DNA of 64,000 bases, taken from assembly GCA_946480015.1 (NCBI GenBank), contig CAMLIL010000020.1, positions 1 to 64,000 of the forward strand, read 5' to 3'. Of the stretch, positions 47,979-57,221 are shown in pieces. Origin of the DNA: an uncultured Oxalobacteraceae bacterium (lineage in GTDB: Bacteria; Pseudomonadota; Gammaproteobacteria; Burkholderiales; Burkholderiaceae). A program made the position numbers and the translations under genes. Positions within the stretch are counted from its first letter, which is position 1, and each line of letters opens with the position of its first letter. The notes below the pieces were generated by a model, which searched no databases, was not told the DNA's origin, and was given only the letters and a program-made list of their open reading frames with translations.

Positions 47979-49346
47979 TCAGGCTCGAATTGCGGCGGAG
48001 ATCGGAATCACGCGCGCAGTGTGCTGGCCGTGGCCGTCGTCGGGTTCGCCCTCGAAGAAGAACTTTTCTTTGCCGAAGGCGGGCTTGAGGTGGTCCAGCC
48101 AGGTGGCGTTGGCGTCGTACTTGGCGAAGAAGGGTTTCCTGACCCAGTCCGGATTGCGGGCTTGCAGGAACTGCAGCGCGAACAGCTTTTCACCGTTGAT
48201 GTTGACCACGCCGTCGATCACCACCTTGCCGGGGAAGGCGCTCATGGACGGGCCGCGCACGGTGCGCGACAGGCCCGAGACCATCTGGTAAGCGGCCTGG
48301 AAGATCTCGTGGGCGCGCGCCAGCGGCAGGGCGAAATACTCGCTCGGACCGGTGTCGCGTTCGACGAACATATAGTAGGGAATCGCGCCCAGGCGCACGC
48401 CGGTGGTCCACAGTTCGGCCCAGCTTTTCGGGTCTTCGTTGATGTGGCGGATCAGGGGGCCCTGCATGCGCAGGGTGGCGCCGGTGGAGACGATGCGCTT
48501 GACGGCCTTCTGGGCGATGTCGCTGCGCAGTTCGACCGCGTGGTTGTAGTGCCCCATGATGGCCAGGTTCTTGCCGGCCGCGACCACCTTTTCGAACAGG
48601 CGCATCAGGTCGTCGGCGTCCTTGTCGGTCACGAAGCGCTGCGGCCAGTACGCCACCGACTTGGTGCCGATGCGGATGTTCTGGATGTGCGCCAGCTCGG
48701 GCGCCAGCAGCGGTTCGATGAAGTCGGCCAGCGAGCGGGTATTCATGATCATCGGGTCGCCCCCGGTGATCAATACGTCGGTCACGCCGGTATTGGCCTT
48801 CAGGTAGGACACCAGCTCGCCGGTTTCACGGGCGTCGAACTTCATGTCTTCCATGCCGACGAACTGCGGCCAGCGGAAGCAGAAGGTGCAGTAGGCGTGG
48901 CAGGTCTGGCCGGCGCTGGGGAAGAACAGCACGGTTTCCTTGTACTTGTGCTGCAGGCCGCGCAAGGGCGCGTCGTTGACGCGCGGGACGTTGTGGGTCA
49001 TTTGCCCGGCCGGGTGCGGGTTCATGCGCATGCGGATCGCGTGCACCAGTTTGGCGGTGGCGGCATCGTCCTTCTTGTGCAGCACCAGCTCGCGCAGCTG
49101 TTCGTATTCCTGCGCCTGCAGCATGTCGCGGTGCGGGAACACCAGGCGATAAATCGGATCGTCGGGGATGTTGCTCCAGTCGATCAACTGGTCCATCACG
49201 TATTCGTTGGTGCGAAACGGCAGCACGTGCGATACCACCTGCACCGCTTCCTGCAGTTCGGGGCTGAGGTATTGCCAGTGGCGGGCGTTGACGATCGACT
49301 GGCGGGTGTACGGCTTGAATTTGGCGGGCATCGGTTCAGTACTCAC
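47979..49346 (-). CDS. KamA-family radical SAM protein (lysine 2,3-aminomutase-like)
   Basis: 455 residues. The radical-SAM cluster motif CHAYCTFC (C149, C153, C156) is followed by ITGGDPMIM, the SAM-binding GGE-type motif of the KamA family. KamA interconverts L-lysine and beta-lysine with PLP; the short EF-P enzyme EpmB is about 340 residues, so this longer protein is more like true KamA, but its substrate is unproven. GTG 49346 is chosen because AGGAG is 6 nt upstream; ATG 49331 is the alternative. Operonic with the MFS gene. Confidence 0.85.
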   Translation of the reverse strand: MSTEPMPAKFKPYTRQSIVNARHWQYLSPELQEAVQVVSHVLPFRTNEYVMDQLIDWSNIPDDPIYRLVFPHRDMLQAQEYEQLRELVLHKKDDAATAKLVHAIRMRMNPHPAGQMTHNVPRVNDAPLRGLQHKYKETVLFFPSAGQTCHAYCTFCFRWPQFVGMEDMKFDARETGELVSYLKANTGVTDVLITGGDPMIMNTRSLADFIEPLLAPELAHIQNIRIGTKSVAYWPQRFVTDKDADDLMRLFEKVVAAGKNLAIMGHYNHAVELRSDIAQKAVKRIVSTGATLRMQGPLIRHINEDPKSWAELWTTGVRLGAIPYYMFVERDTGPSEYFALPLARAHEIFQAAYQMVSGLSRTVRGPSMSAFPGKVVIDGVVNINGEKLFALQFLQARNPDWVRKPFFAKYDANATWLDHLKPAFGKEKFFFEGEPDDGHGQHTARVIPISAAIRA

Positions 49347-49556
49347 GGCGGCTCCTGGAGGGATGAAACAGCAAAGATGAAGAGCCATCTTAGGCTTGCC
49401 GTACAGCATTCAAATTGCCGCACATCAATACGCACACAAATCCAACAGGAAACATCTCGCTTGCGTTTGCGCAAACCCACGGACGCATGGCGGCGTACAT
49501 TACGCAGTGCACATAGGAAACACTTGATCGATATACTTTTCACCGAGGAAATCACC

Positions 49557-50012
49557 ATGAAACTGTTCACTTGCGCCCTGGCTGTCAGCCTGGCCCTTGG
49601 CGCCGGCAGCGCCAGCGCCAACGAACCGACCGAAAAAGACGCCATCGCCATGGCAGAGAAAGGCGCGGCCCTCATCAAGTCCAAGGGCAAGGAGGAAATG
49701 ATGAAGCGCATCACCGCCAAGGACCCGGAGTTCGTTCAGGGTTCGCTGTACGTCGACATGCGCGACATCAAGACCGGCATCGTGCTGGCTCATCCGATCA
49801 ATCAGTCGATCGTCGGCAAGGACCTGACCGACGTGCCGGACGCGAGCGGCAAGAAGTACCGCCGCGAAATCATCGAACTGGCCGCCGCCAAGGGCAAGGG
49901 CTGGGTCGATTACCAGTACAAGAATCCCACCACCGGCAAGATTGAACCGAAGACCACCTATATCCTGCGCGTCAACGATGTGGTGCTGGAAGCGGGCATT
50001 TATAAAAAATAG
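49557..50012 (+). CDS. secreted single-Cache domain protein
   Basis: 151 residues. Signal peptide with cleavage after SASA; mature protein is one small Cache domain (KDAIAMAEKGAALIKSKG helix, YVDMRDIKTGIVLAHPINQS, GWVDYQYKNPTTGKIEPKTT, YILRV). Cache domains normally sit inside chemoreceptors or kinases; here it is free in the periplasm. GAGGAA is 7 nt before the ATG. It is 53 nt upstream of a chemoreceptor gene with a hairpin between them, suggesting that it binds a ligand and presents it to that receptor (inference). Confidence 0.85.
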   Translation: MKLFTCALAVSLALGAGSASANEPTEKDAIAMAEKGAALIKSKGKEEMMKRITAKDPEFVQGSLYVDMRDIKTGIVLAHPINQSIVGKDLTDVPDASGKKYRREIIELAAAKGKGWVDYQYKNPTTGKIEPKTTYILRVNDVVLEAGIYKK

Positions 50013-50020
50013 CGCGATCG

Positions 50021-50040
50021 CAGGCGGCAGCTGCCGCCTG
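50021..50040 (+). promoter_or_regulatory. 20-bp perfect palindrome between Cache and MCP genes
   Basis: CAGGCGGCAG followed by its exact complement CTGCCGCCTG. In RNA it would form a strong GC hairpin with a tight loop, 9 nt after the Cache stop codon and without a T-tract. Such hairpins after periplasmic binding-protein genes usually stabilise the upstream message or attenuate read-through, giving more binder than receptor. Confidence 0.6.
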
Positions 50041-50065
50041 ACGGGGACTTGCCGGGGAGCGTTAC

Positions 50066-51784
50066 ATGCTGAATAAACTGAGAATAGGTCCCAAGCTGCT
50101 GCTCGCGCCTGGTCTGGTGCTGCTGCTGCTGATGCTGGTGGCCGGGGGCGCCTATTACGGCATGGTGCGCCAGAACGCGTCGCTGGAAAACATGGTGCAA
50201 GTGCGCGCGGCGCGCCTGAAAGCGGTGGCCGATGTGGCCGGGGAGGCCAAGTTCGCCCACGCCAATGTGTATCAGCTGCTGGCCTGGATCAACGGCAGCT
50301 TCGCCAAGGCGCGCCTGGACGCGCTGACAGCCGACATCGCCAAACGCCAGCGCGCCGTGGCGCGTGGACTCGATGAGCTGGCGGCGGTGGCCGACCCGGC
50401 CGAGCGCAAGCTGGTCGACAAGGCGAAAACCGAACTGGCGGGCTACCACAAGACCACCGCCGAAGCGATCGAACTGGCCCAGGTCGACAATTCGATCGCC
50501 ACCAACTCGATGCAGAAGGCCGACAAGCATTTCGATGTGGTCAACTTTCAGCTCAAGGCGCTGGCGACGCTGGAAAAGGACTTGAGCGAGCGCGCCTATG
50601 CCAGCGCCCGCGAAGAATTCCGCACCCTGGGCATCGTCATGAGCGGCCTGGTGCTGCTGTCGGTGGCGCTGTCGGTGGCCATTTCCATGCTGGTGCGGCG
50701 TTCCATGCTGGCCGATGTGCGCGCCATTGCCAGCGTGGTCGGCGATCTGGCCGAAGGCCGCCTGCAACAGGGCGCGGCCAGCAGCGGCAAGGACGAAATC
50801 GCCGTCACCTCGCGCGCGCTCGACCAGACCATCGGCACGCTGACGGCGACCCTGCGCACCGTGCTGCAATCGGTGCAGTCGATCGACACGGCCTCGCGCG
50901 AAATCGCCACCGGCAACCTGGACCTGTCGAACCGCACCGAGCGCCAGGCCGGCTCGCTGGAGGAAACCGCCAGCACGATCGAGGTATTGACCAGCGCGGT
51001 GCGCGAGAATGCCAGCAACGCCCGGCGCGCCCACGAGCTGGCGGCGAGCGCGTCGCAACTGGCCGAGCAAGGCGGGCGCGCGGTCGGCAGCGCGGTGGCG
51101 ACGATGGAACAGATCAAGTCCAGCAGCCGCCAGATCGTCGACATCATCGGCGTCATCGATTCGATCTCGTTCCAGACCAATATCCTGGCGCTGAACGCGG
51201 CGGTGGAAGCCGCGCGCGCCGGCGAACAGGGGCGCGGCTTCGCGGTGGTGGCGGCCGAAGTGCGCACGCTGGCGCAGCGCTCGGCCGCGGCGGCCAAGGA
51301 AATCAAGGGCTTGATCTCGGCCTCGGTGAGCATCATCGACGGCGGCAGCGCGTCGGTCAACCAGGCCGGCAGCAGCATGGGCGCGATCGTGGCCTCGGTG
51401 CGCGAAGTCAACCAGATCATCGAACGCATTTCGGTGGCCAGCGCCGAACAGGCCGAAGGCATCGCCGAAGTCAACCAGGCGGTCAACCAGATGGATGCCA
51501 TGACCCAGCAGAATGCCGCCCTGGTCGAACAAGCGGCGGCCGCCGCCGAGAGCCTGAACGAACAGACCGCCAATTTGGCGCGCGCGGTGTCGATCTTCAA
51601 GATCGCCGACGAGGAGCCGGCCTACGTGGCGGAGGAGGTGCCCGCCCTGCACGCCGACCCGGACGCCGGATTTTGCGATCCGCAGGAGCGGCGCAGCCCG
51701 GCCAGCGCGATGCGCGGCGGCGCCAGGGCCGCGTTGCAGCAGCCGCCGCGGGACCGGCGCGGCGCTAACGAAATGGCCGGCTGA
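50066..51784 (+). CDS. methyl-accepting chemotaxis protein
   Basis: 572 residues. TM1 (about 11-31), a four-helix-bundle periplasmic domain (about 35-190), TM2 (about 191-212), HAMP, and a cytoplasmic signalling domain with the hairpin tip [20 protein letters not shown] and [17 protein letters not shown]. The last ~60 residues are a proline- and arginine-rich tail without the CheR-binding pentapeptide. Signals through CheA/CheW encoded elsewhere. Follows the free Cache protein and overlaps the convergent glycosylase gene by 20 nt. Confidence 0.95.
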   Translation: MLNKLRIGPKLLLAPGLVLLLLMLVAGGAYYGMVRQNASLENMVQVRAARLKAVADVAGEAKFAHANVYQLLAWINGSFAKARLDALTADIAKRQRAVARGLDELAAVADPAERKLVDKAKTELAGYHKTTAEAIELAQVDNSIATNSMQKADKHFDVVNFQLKALATLEKDLSERAYASAREEFRTLGIVMSGLVLLSVALSVAISMLVRRSMLADVRAIASVVGDLAEGRLQQGAASSGKDEIAVTSRALDQTIGTLTATLRTVLQSVQSIDTASREIATGNLDLSNRTERQAGSLEETASTIEVLTSAVRENASNARRAHELAASASQLAEQGGRAVGSAVATMEQIKSSSRQIVDIIGVIDSISFQTNILALNAAVEAARAGEQGRGFAVVAAEVRTLAQRSAAAAKEIKGLISASVSIIDGGSASVNQAGSSMGAIVASVREVNQIIERISVASAEQAEGIAEVNQAVNQMDAMTQQNAALVEQAAAAAESLNEQTANLARAVSIFKIADEEPAYVAEEVPALHADPDAGFCDPQERRSPASAMRGGARAALQQPPRDRRGANEMAG

Positions 51785-52331
51785 GATAGCGCGAGCCGGC
51801 CATGCCGAACCGCCACGGCACCTCCATCGCCTTGGAGATGCCGATGCGCGGTCCCTCCACCACCGCGACCGGCCCGGGCGGCGGCGCCAGCGCGAACGGC
51901 GCCTTGCCCAGCGAGCGGCCGTTGTGCGCGCGCGTCACCCCCAGCGCCTGGCACAGCTTGCCGGGGCCGGAGCACAGCAGCCGGATATCCTCGACCCCGC
52001 GCCGTTCGACCATGATGGCAATGCCAGCCAGCGGTTCGAGCGCGCGGATCAAGACCCCGGCGCCATGTCCCTCTTCCCGGCAGACGAAATTCAGACACCA
52101 GTGAATGCCATAGGAACGGTAGACATAGGCATGGCCGGGATGGCCGAACATGGCGCCGTTGCGCTCGGTGGGGCCGCCGAAACTGTGCGAGGCCGCGTCC
52201 GTCATGTCGTAGGCTTCGGTCTCGACGATGCGCCCGCCCACCCCGTCGACCAGCACCACCACGCCGACCAGCTGGCGTGCGACCACATGCGACGGGGCAT
52301 GGAAATCGATACCTGCGAGGATAGTTTTCAT
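51765..52331 (-). CDS. DNA-3-methyladenine glycosylase (AAG/MPG family)
   Basis: 188 residues. Family motifs: RIVETEAY with the catalytic glutamate, [32 protein letters not shown] and [10 protein letters not shown]. Removes alkylated purines from DNA in base excision repair. ATG 52331 gives the standard N-terminus [10 protein letters not shown]; a longer frame upstream is not needed. Its 3' end overlaps the end of the chemoreceptor gene. Confidence 0.93.
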   Translation of the reverse strand: MKTILAGIDFHAPSHVVARQLVGVVVLVDGVGGRIVETEAYDMTDAASHSFGGPTERNGAMFGHPGHAYVYRSYGIHWCLNFVCREEGHGAGVLIRALEPLAGIAIMVERRGVEDIRLLCSGPGKLCQALGVTRAHNGRSLGKAPFALAPPPGPVAVVEGPRIGISKAMEVPWRFGMAGSRYLSRPFR

Positions 52332-52469
52332 AGCAAGAATTCTATAACGACATCGCCCCGGCACGGCGTACTGGCAGATTTGCGACAAATGTGAAATGCC
52401 TGAGTGCAACTATCGTGCGACTGAGGTAAAGTGCTACCTTGTGCGCCATCTGTATTGCAGCCTAATTCC

Positions 52470-53330
52470 ATGAGAAATCTAGCCTCCCCGGCAACGACCG
52501 CCGATCCGGTCGAGGCCCTGATCAAGTCGATCCGCATCCCACCGCGGCCCAGCCTGCTCGCCGACCTGCAGCGCGAGCTGGCCAGCGACGAGCCGTCGCC
52601 GGCGGCGATCGGCCGCATCATCGCCCGTGATGTGGGCATGTCGGGCGCCCTGCTCAAGCTGGCCAACTCCTCGTTTTACGGCGGCAAGCGCAAGGCCAAA
52701 TCGATCGACCAGGCCATTATTTTCCTCGGGATCAACCAGGTTGCGGCCCTGATGACGGGCTTGCTGGCGCGCCAGTCGATTCCGACCGATAACGCCGCTT
52801 TGGCCAGTTTCTGGGATATTTCGTCCCGGCGCGCGCAAGCGATGGTGTATCTCTCGCGCAAGCTGCGCATCGGCGAAGTGGACGTGGCGCATACCTTCGG
52901 CCTGTTTTGCGATACCGGCGTGCCGCTGCTGCTGGAGCGCTTTCCCACCTATGCGATGACCCTGGCCGACTGCGCCAGCGAAGCCGAGCGCCCGGTGACG
53001 GCGCTGGAGGACGAGCGCCACAGCACCAATCACGCCGCCATCGGCTGCCTGCTGGCGCGCAACTGGGGCTTGTCGAGCGATGTGTCGGTGGCCATCTTGC
53101 ACCACCAGGATTACAGCGTGCTGGAAGACAGCGCCACCGACGACGCGGTGCGCTCGCTGGTGGCGCTATCGCTGCTGGCCGAAAGCGCGATTCAGCAATA
53201 CCAGGGCCACGCCGGTTCGCTCGAATGGAACAAGGGCGGCGCGCGCGCCTGCGCCTACCTCGGTCTGAGCGAGGGCGAAACCACCGATTTGCTGGATGAA
53301 TTGCACGACACTTTCCACGCTGACCAGTAG
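52470..53330 (+). CDS. HDOD-domain signalling protein
   Basis: 286 residues. HDOD fold: IIARDVGMSGALLKLANSSFYGG, then SIDQAIIFLGINQVAALMTG, and a histidine-rich later part (NHAAIGCLLARNWGLSSDV, ILHHQDY). HDOD proteins lack the HD metal site and act as regulatory scaffolds in chemotaxis, biofilm and stress signalling. Single gene, start by ATG at 52470 with no clear Shine-Dalgarno. Confidence 0.88.
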   Translation: MRNLASPATTADPVEALIKSIRIPPRPSLLADLQRELASDEPSPAAIGRIIARDVGMSGALLKLANSSFYGGKRKAKSIDQAIIFLGINQVAALMTGLLARQSIPTDNAALASFWDISSRRAQAMVYLSRKLRIGEVDVAHTFGLFCDTGVPLLLERFPTYAMTLADCASEAERPVTALEDERHSTNHAAIGCLLARNWGLSSDVSVAILHHQDYSVLEDSATDDAVRSLVALSLLAESAIQQYQGHAGSLEWNKGGARACAYLGLSEGETTDLLDELHDTFHADQ

Positions 53331-53410
53331 CCTTTGACAAGGCGCGCGGCGCGGACGATACTGCAATAACAGCCTGTCCACAGCACAGGCGGCGCACAGC
53401 AGGAGACGAC

Positions 53411-54598
53411 ATGCGCACCCTGTCCAGAATCATCCAGGCGTTTTCGCTCGCCGTCGTGACGGTGCTGACCAGCGGCTGCGCCAGCGTGCGCCCCCCGCCG
53501 CCTCCCATCCCTGCCGAACTGTTTGCCGACGCGCGCTTCCAGGCTCCCCCCGTCCAGCCGAACGCCGACGAGCTGTTCAGCGTCAGCCCGGCCATGCGCG
53601 CGTACTTGCACAGTCCTAAATTCACCCGAGAAATACGCGCCAATGGCGCCGCGCGCGGGCTGGTCGACGCGCTCTATATGAACGGCGAACTCAAGCTCGA
53701 ATACGATTCGTCCATGACCCGCAACGCCGCCGAAACGTTCGACGCGCGCATGGGCAATTGCCTGTCCCTGGTGATCATGACGGCGGCGTTCGCCCGCGAA
53801 CTGGGATTGACCGTGCAATTCCAGGATGTGGCCATCGACCAGGTCTGGACCCGCACCGGCGGCATGTATTTCGCCAACACGCACGTGAACGTGAGCATCG
53901 GCACGCGCCTTGCCGATCCATTCCAGTTCGAAACGGGCAACCGGGTACTGACCATTGATTTCATTCCCGCGCCGGATGCCGGATCGCTGCGCGCGCACCA
54001 GATCGACGAAGAAACCATCGTGTCGATGTACATGAACAACCGGGCCGCCGAACTGCTGGCCGAAGGGAAGACCGACGCGGCGTACTGGTGGGCGCGCAAT
54101 GCCTTGCAGCGCAACCCGGGGCATATGAATCTGTATAACACCCTGGGCGTCATTTATCAGCGCCACGGCGACCTGGCCCAGGCCGAACAGGTCTTCAAGG
54201 CCGGGCTGACGCGCGAGCCGGAAAACCTGAACGTGCTGCACAATCTGGTGCCGGTGCTCAAGGGACTGGGCAAGGAGGCCGAAGCGGGCGCGCTCACCGC
54301 GCGGCTGGCGCGGATCGACCCGCGGCCACCGTTCTACTACTTCGCCCTCGGCCAGAAAGCCATGCTCGAGCGGCGCTGGGAAGATGCAAAAATGAATTTC
54401 ATCAAGGAAGTGCGGCGCTCGCCGTATTCCCACGAATTCCATTTCTGGCTGGCGATGGCTCAATTACAACTTGGCGAAATCAGCGCCGCGCGCGAACAGC
54501 TGACCCAGGCACGCGAAACCAGCACCACCAAGGCCAACACCCAGCGCTACACCGACAAGCTGGCCCATCTGCGCATGCTGACTGCGCGCCAGTACTAG
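53411..54598 (+). CDS. lipoprotein with transglutaminase-like and TPR domains
   Basis: 395 residues. Lipobox LTSGC at 20-24 anchors it to a membrane. Residues ~100-215 look like a transglutaminase-type cysteine domain (ARMGNCLSLVIMTAAFARELG, then a histidine in FANTHVNVSIG and aspartate in ADPFQF), and ~230-390 are four or so TPR units (YWWARNALQRNPGHMNLYN, LGVIYQRHGDLAQAEQVFKA). Probably a scaffold or processing factor in the envelope; partner unknown. AGGAGACGAC stands before the ATG. Confidence 0.85.
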   Translation: MRTLSRIIQAFSLAVVTVLTSGCASVRPPPPPIPAELFADARFQAPPVQPNADELFSVSPAMRAYLHSPKFTREIRANGAARGLVDALYMNGELKLEYDSSMTRNAAETFDARMGNCLSLVIMTAAFARELGLTVQFQDVAIDQVWTRTGGMYFANTHVNVSIGTRLADPFQFETGNRVLTIDFIPAPDAGSLRAHQIDEETIVSMYMNNRAAELLAEGKTDAAYWWARNALQRNPGHMNLYNTLGVIYQRHGDLAQAEQVFKAGLTREPENLNVLHNLVPVLKGLGKEAEAGALTARLARIDPRPPFYYFALGQKAMLERRWEDAKMNFIKEVRRSPYSHEFHFWLAMAQLQLGEISAAREQLTQARETSTTKANTQRYTDKLAHLRMLTARQY

Positions 54599-54673
54599 CG
54601 GCAAGCCCGGGTGGACGGATGCGGTGCCAGGCACTAGAGTTGCCAGCATCCACCGTCGCGCGCATCGTTTGGT

Positions 54674-55146
54674 ATGTCTGCGATCGGCCAATTTACCGAT
54701 CTTGAAGGATGTACCGTGCGATCGTTTCTAATGAAACTTCGCGGCGACGGCGCCGCATTGCCACCGAAGCATAGCAGCCGCAGCGTGGCCATCGCCTGGC
54801 TGGGCGGAGTCTGCGCCATCACGGCGGTGGCAACGTTCACCAACGCGCTGTCGGCCATGCTGGTGCTGGGTTCCTTCGAGTTCGGCCATTGGCTTGAGCT
54901 GCCTGCACCTGTTCGGGCCGGCCTGGTGGGCGATGGCTATTGCGGTCGGCACCGCCATCGCCGTGATGATGCTCACCCGCACGGTGCATCCGCCTGCCGG
55001 ATCGAATCCTGTCATCGTGTTCGTGTCGCAGCCGAGCTGGGGCTTCCTGCTGTTTGCCCACGGCGCTGGGGGCGCTGGTGATCGTGGCAGTGGCGCTGCT
55101 GTACAACAACGCGACGCGGGCTACTCGGTATCCGAAGTATTGGTGA
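54674..55146 (+). pseudogene. decayed HPP-family membrane protein gene
   Basis: The HPP-family sequence is visible in three pieces in different frames: SSRSVAIAWLGGVCAITAVA and LSAMLVLGSF in the first, CLHLFGPAWWAMAIAVGTAI with TVHPPAGSNPVIVF in the second, and LGALVIVAVALLYNNATRAT with RYPKYW plus stop in the third. About 30 residues normally found after LGSFGAS are missing. So it carries one deletion and at least two frameshifts. Intact members are small integral membrane proteins, some of them nitrite transporters. Confidence 0.8.
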
Positions 55147-55488
55147 GTCAAAAGGGGACGGCGCCTGCAGGACTGCAGGTATTGCTGGCCCAGCGCACAT
55201 GCCAAACGTATTATCGTCTCGTCCAACTTACGTCGAGCGCGCCTAGTCGGCGTCCGCTTGCACCTGCATCGTAGGATGCCGCAGCTTGGAGTTGCGAGCG
55301 TCAGGAACGATTACCAACTTCACTTCAAGCCTGCACGCACCAGAGCAAGCGCGCAATTAATGGGGATTATTTGAGTGCTCCCACTCCCGACACCCGCGAT
55401 GCGGCGCTCAGTCTCCGCGCCAATGCCGGCTATATATATATAGGCGTCCCCGTAAAAACTGACAACGAGTAATTGCCCCAGCTTTCCG
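55147..55488. other. gene-free stretch with a TA-repeat palindrome
   Basis: No convincing gene. At 55431-55444 CTATATATATATAG is a perfect 14-nt palindrome made of six TA units, in a region whose base composition drops towards the following low-GC genes. It may mark the edge of an acquired segment, or form a weak promoter-like or unwinding element. Confidence 0.5.
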
Positions 55489-55527
55489 GTGGTTCAAGCT
55501 CACACTGGAAGGCGCCTCGCTGCGGGC

Positions 55528-55857
55528 ATGGCAGGACTTATCTGTGGGCGAGAGTTCAAGTTCCAGATAAGGAAAGACTATGTGGAGTGGCTTACCATCG
55601 TAAAGGATAGGGCTTTCCGTGCCGGAATTCCATTACGGGCGGAACTGCTGAATCTGGTATACGCATTGCACGACGAATTGGGGCACGAAGCCGAAGCTGA
55701 AAGTCTGGGGATCAATACTTCATGCGTCCATCCCGACATTTACATGAACGAACTGCTCGTTGGAATGAGAGTCATTCATCAGGTCCTGCCGGCGATAATG
55801 AAGAAACTCGGAATCGAATTCGAATTAGATACATCGGAATTGCGCCTTAACAACTAG
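55528..55857 (+). CDS. uncharacterised protein next to the toxin-antitoxin pair
   Basis: 109 residues from ATG 55528 (GTG 55489 is an in-frame alternative). Contains KDYVEWLTIVKDRAFRAGIP and LHDELGHEAEAESLGINTSC, ending ELDTSELRLNN. I do not recognise the family. GC is well below the chromosome average, as for the two genes that follow. In another frame, 55489-55570 reads FKLTLEGASLRAWQDLSVGE before a stop, so the true start may have been disturbed by a frameshift. Confidence 0.5.
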   Translation: MAGLICGREFKFQIRKDYVEWLTIVKDRAFRAGIPLRAELLNLVYALHDELGHEAEAESLGINTSCVHPDIYMNELLVGMRVIHQVLPAIMKKLGIEFELDTSELRLNN

Positions 55858-55917
55858 GTATGGCTGCAACACATCGTTCCGCCAACGCACTCTATCAACA
55901 GATGATATAGTTCTCTG

Positions 55918-56283
55918 ATGAAGGGTGACCCGGCCATTGATACGCTTCTGGACCTACATGGCTCGATTCTCGACCAAGGAGGTGGGTATTGGATCAAAAT
56001 TGAGGCTTGGCAGGCAGAAATCTCGAACGCGATGCCGCACGGAATACGCTATTCACTGACGCTGCACGAGCCGTATGGAAAGCGCATCCTTGGATACGAC
56101 AATTCCCATGCGGTAAAGCCGCCCAAGAAGTTCAAGTACGCCGGACGCATCTTGCCTTATGATCACAAGCACCGACATGCTGCGGACAAAGGCATACCCT
56201 ACGAATTCAAGGATGCGCAGCAACTGCTCAACGATTTCTTTGCAGATGTTGACCGAGTCTTGCAGGAGGCAAGAAAACGATGA
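55918..56283 (+). CDS. TumE-family toxin (DUF6516)
   Basis: 121 residues of the TumE/DUF6516 type: LDLHGSILDQGGGYWIKIEA, then RYSLTLHEPYGKRILGYDN and PYDHKHRHAADKGIPYEF. These proteins are the toxin half of a type II system with an HTH antitoxin. The stop overlaps the next gene by 4 nt (ATGA), toxin first. Lower GC than the surroundings points to horizontal transfer. Confidence 0.8.
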   Translation: MKGDPAIDTLLDLHGSILDQGGGYWIKIEAWQAEISNAMPHGIRYSLTLHEPYGKRILGYDNSHAVKPPKKFKYAGRILPYDHKHRHAADKGIPYEFKDAQQLLNDFFADVDRVLQEARKR

Positions 56284-56630
56284 AACCGATTCTGATTGGC
56301 ATCATGCCGCAAGAACGAATACGCGAGCGCGTGCTTGCGATCGCCCGCGGCAGCTACAAACCGAAGCCGAACGAGCCCAAGATTTGGTTCAATTCCATGA
56401 AATCTCTGGCCGAAATACTGAGTGACGACAACCGCGCACTGCTGCACATAATCATGGAAACAAGGCCAGAGTCCATCTCGGCATTGGCGGAACTAACTGG
56501 CCGTAAACCGAGCAATCTTTCGCGCACCTTGAAAACGATGTCCAATTACGGCCTCGTGGAATTGAAGCGAGAGCGAAATCAAGTGCGCCCTGTCGCCAAA
56601 GCCACGAGATTTCATATCGTGGCCCACTAA
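56280..56630 (+). CDS. TumA-family antitoxin (HTH regulator)
   Basis: 116 residues with a winged-helix region: LLHIIMETRPESISALAELT, GRKPSNLSRTLKTMSNYGLV and a basic wing KRERNQVRPVAKATRFHI. Expected to neutralise TumE and repress the operon. Coupled by ATGA to the toxin gene and overlapping the convergent glycosylase gene at its end. Confidence 0.8.
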   Translation: MKPILIGIMPQERIRERVLAIARGSYKPKPNEPKIWFNSMKSLAEILSDDNRALLHIIMETRPESISALAELTGRKPSNLSRTLKTMSNYGLVELKRERNQVRPVAKATRFHIVAH

Positions 56631-57160
56631 TTCATAATTCGCCCAAGAGCGCGACGCAAGGCTGTCCACCTATCAAGTTTTTCACCATATGGCTTGGTGT
56701 ACGCGGGGCTGCTCGACGGAAGGCAAATGATTTGATAGCGCGATGCATGTTCGCCGAGCACTCGTGCGCCGAGCTTGGCGGCAGTCCCGCCATTGAATGC
56801 AATGCTATGAATGGCCGGGAAGCGCGCAAGTAGCGCGAGAAGATCGTTGTCATCGCGCTGACGGATATGACTATCCAAACTGCCGGAGCGATGCGCTTCG
56901 GCGACCACGTCCCACAGGCCAATGCCGTGTCGAAGCAGCGTTTGCAGGCGCCGGGCGTAGTCAAGTGACACCAACTCGGCGCCGATTACCTCGGACATCA
57001 GCATCCAGAAGCGGTTTTGCGGGTTTGCATAGTATTGCTGAAGAACCAGCGATTTCTCACCAGGCAAGCTACCCAGTATGAGCAAACGGGTTCGATCATC
57101 GACTACCGGATCGAAGCAGCGCTTCCGCAGGCTGGAAGGGGATGGCATAGTGGCAAGCAT
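56627..57160 (-). CDS. DNA-deoxyinosine (hypoxanthine) glycosylase, UDG superfamily
   Basis: 177 residues. Motifs LLILGSLPGEKSLVLQQYY, NPQNRFWMLMSEV and a C-terminal CLPSSSPAY are those of the Hdg/UDG-family-6-like glycosylases that excise deaminated adenine. ATG 57160 or the in-frame ATG 57148 are both possible; no clear ribosome binding site. Its end overlaps the TumA gene by 4 nt, in convergent orientation. Confidence 0.88.
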   Translation of the reverse strand: MLATMPSPSSLRKRCFDPVVDDRTRLLILGSLPGEKSLVLQQYYANPQNRFWMLMSEVIGAELVSLDYARRLQTLLRHGIGLWDVVAEAHRSGSLDSHIRQRDDNDLLALLARFPAIHSIAFNGGTAAKLGARVLGEHASRYQIICLPSSSPAYTKPYGEKLDRWTALRRALGRIMN

Positions 57161-57221
57161 GGCCGGATTGTACCGGCCCGGGTGTAGAATCGTCAGCGAT
57201 ATTCACACAGCCGGAGCACTC

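Noticed and set aside
47958..50012. 684-codon frame joining antisense of the KamA gene to the Cache protein
   Set aside because: Only the last 151 codons are coding, with a signal peptide and a good ribosome binding site at 49557.
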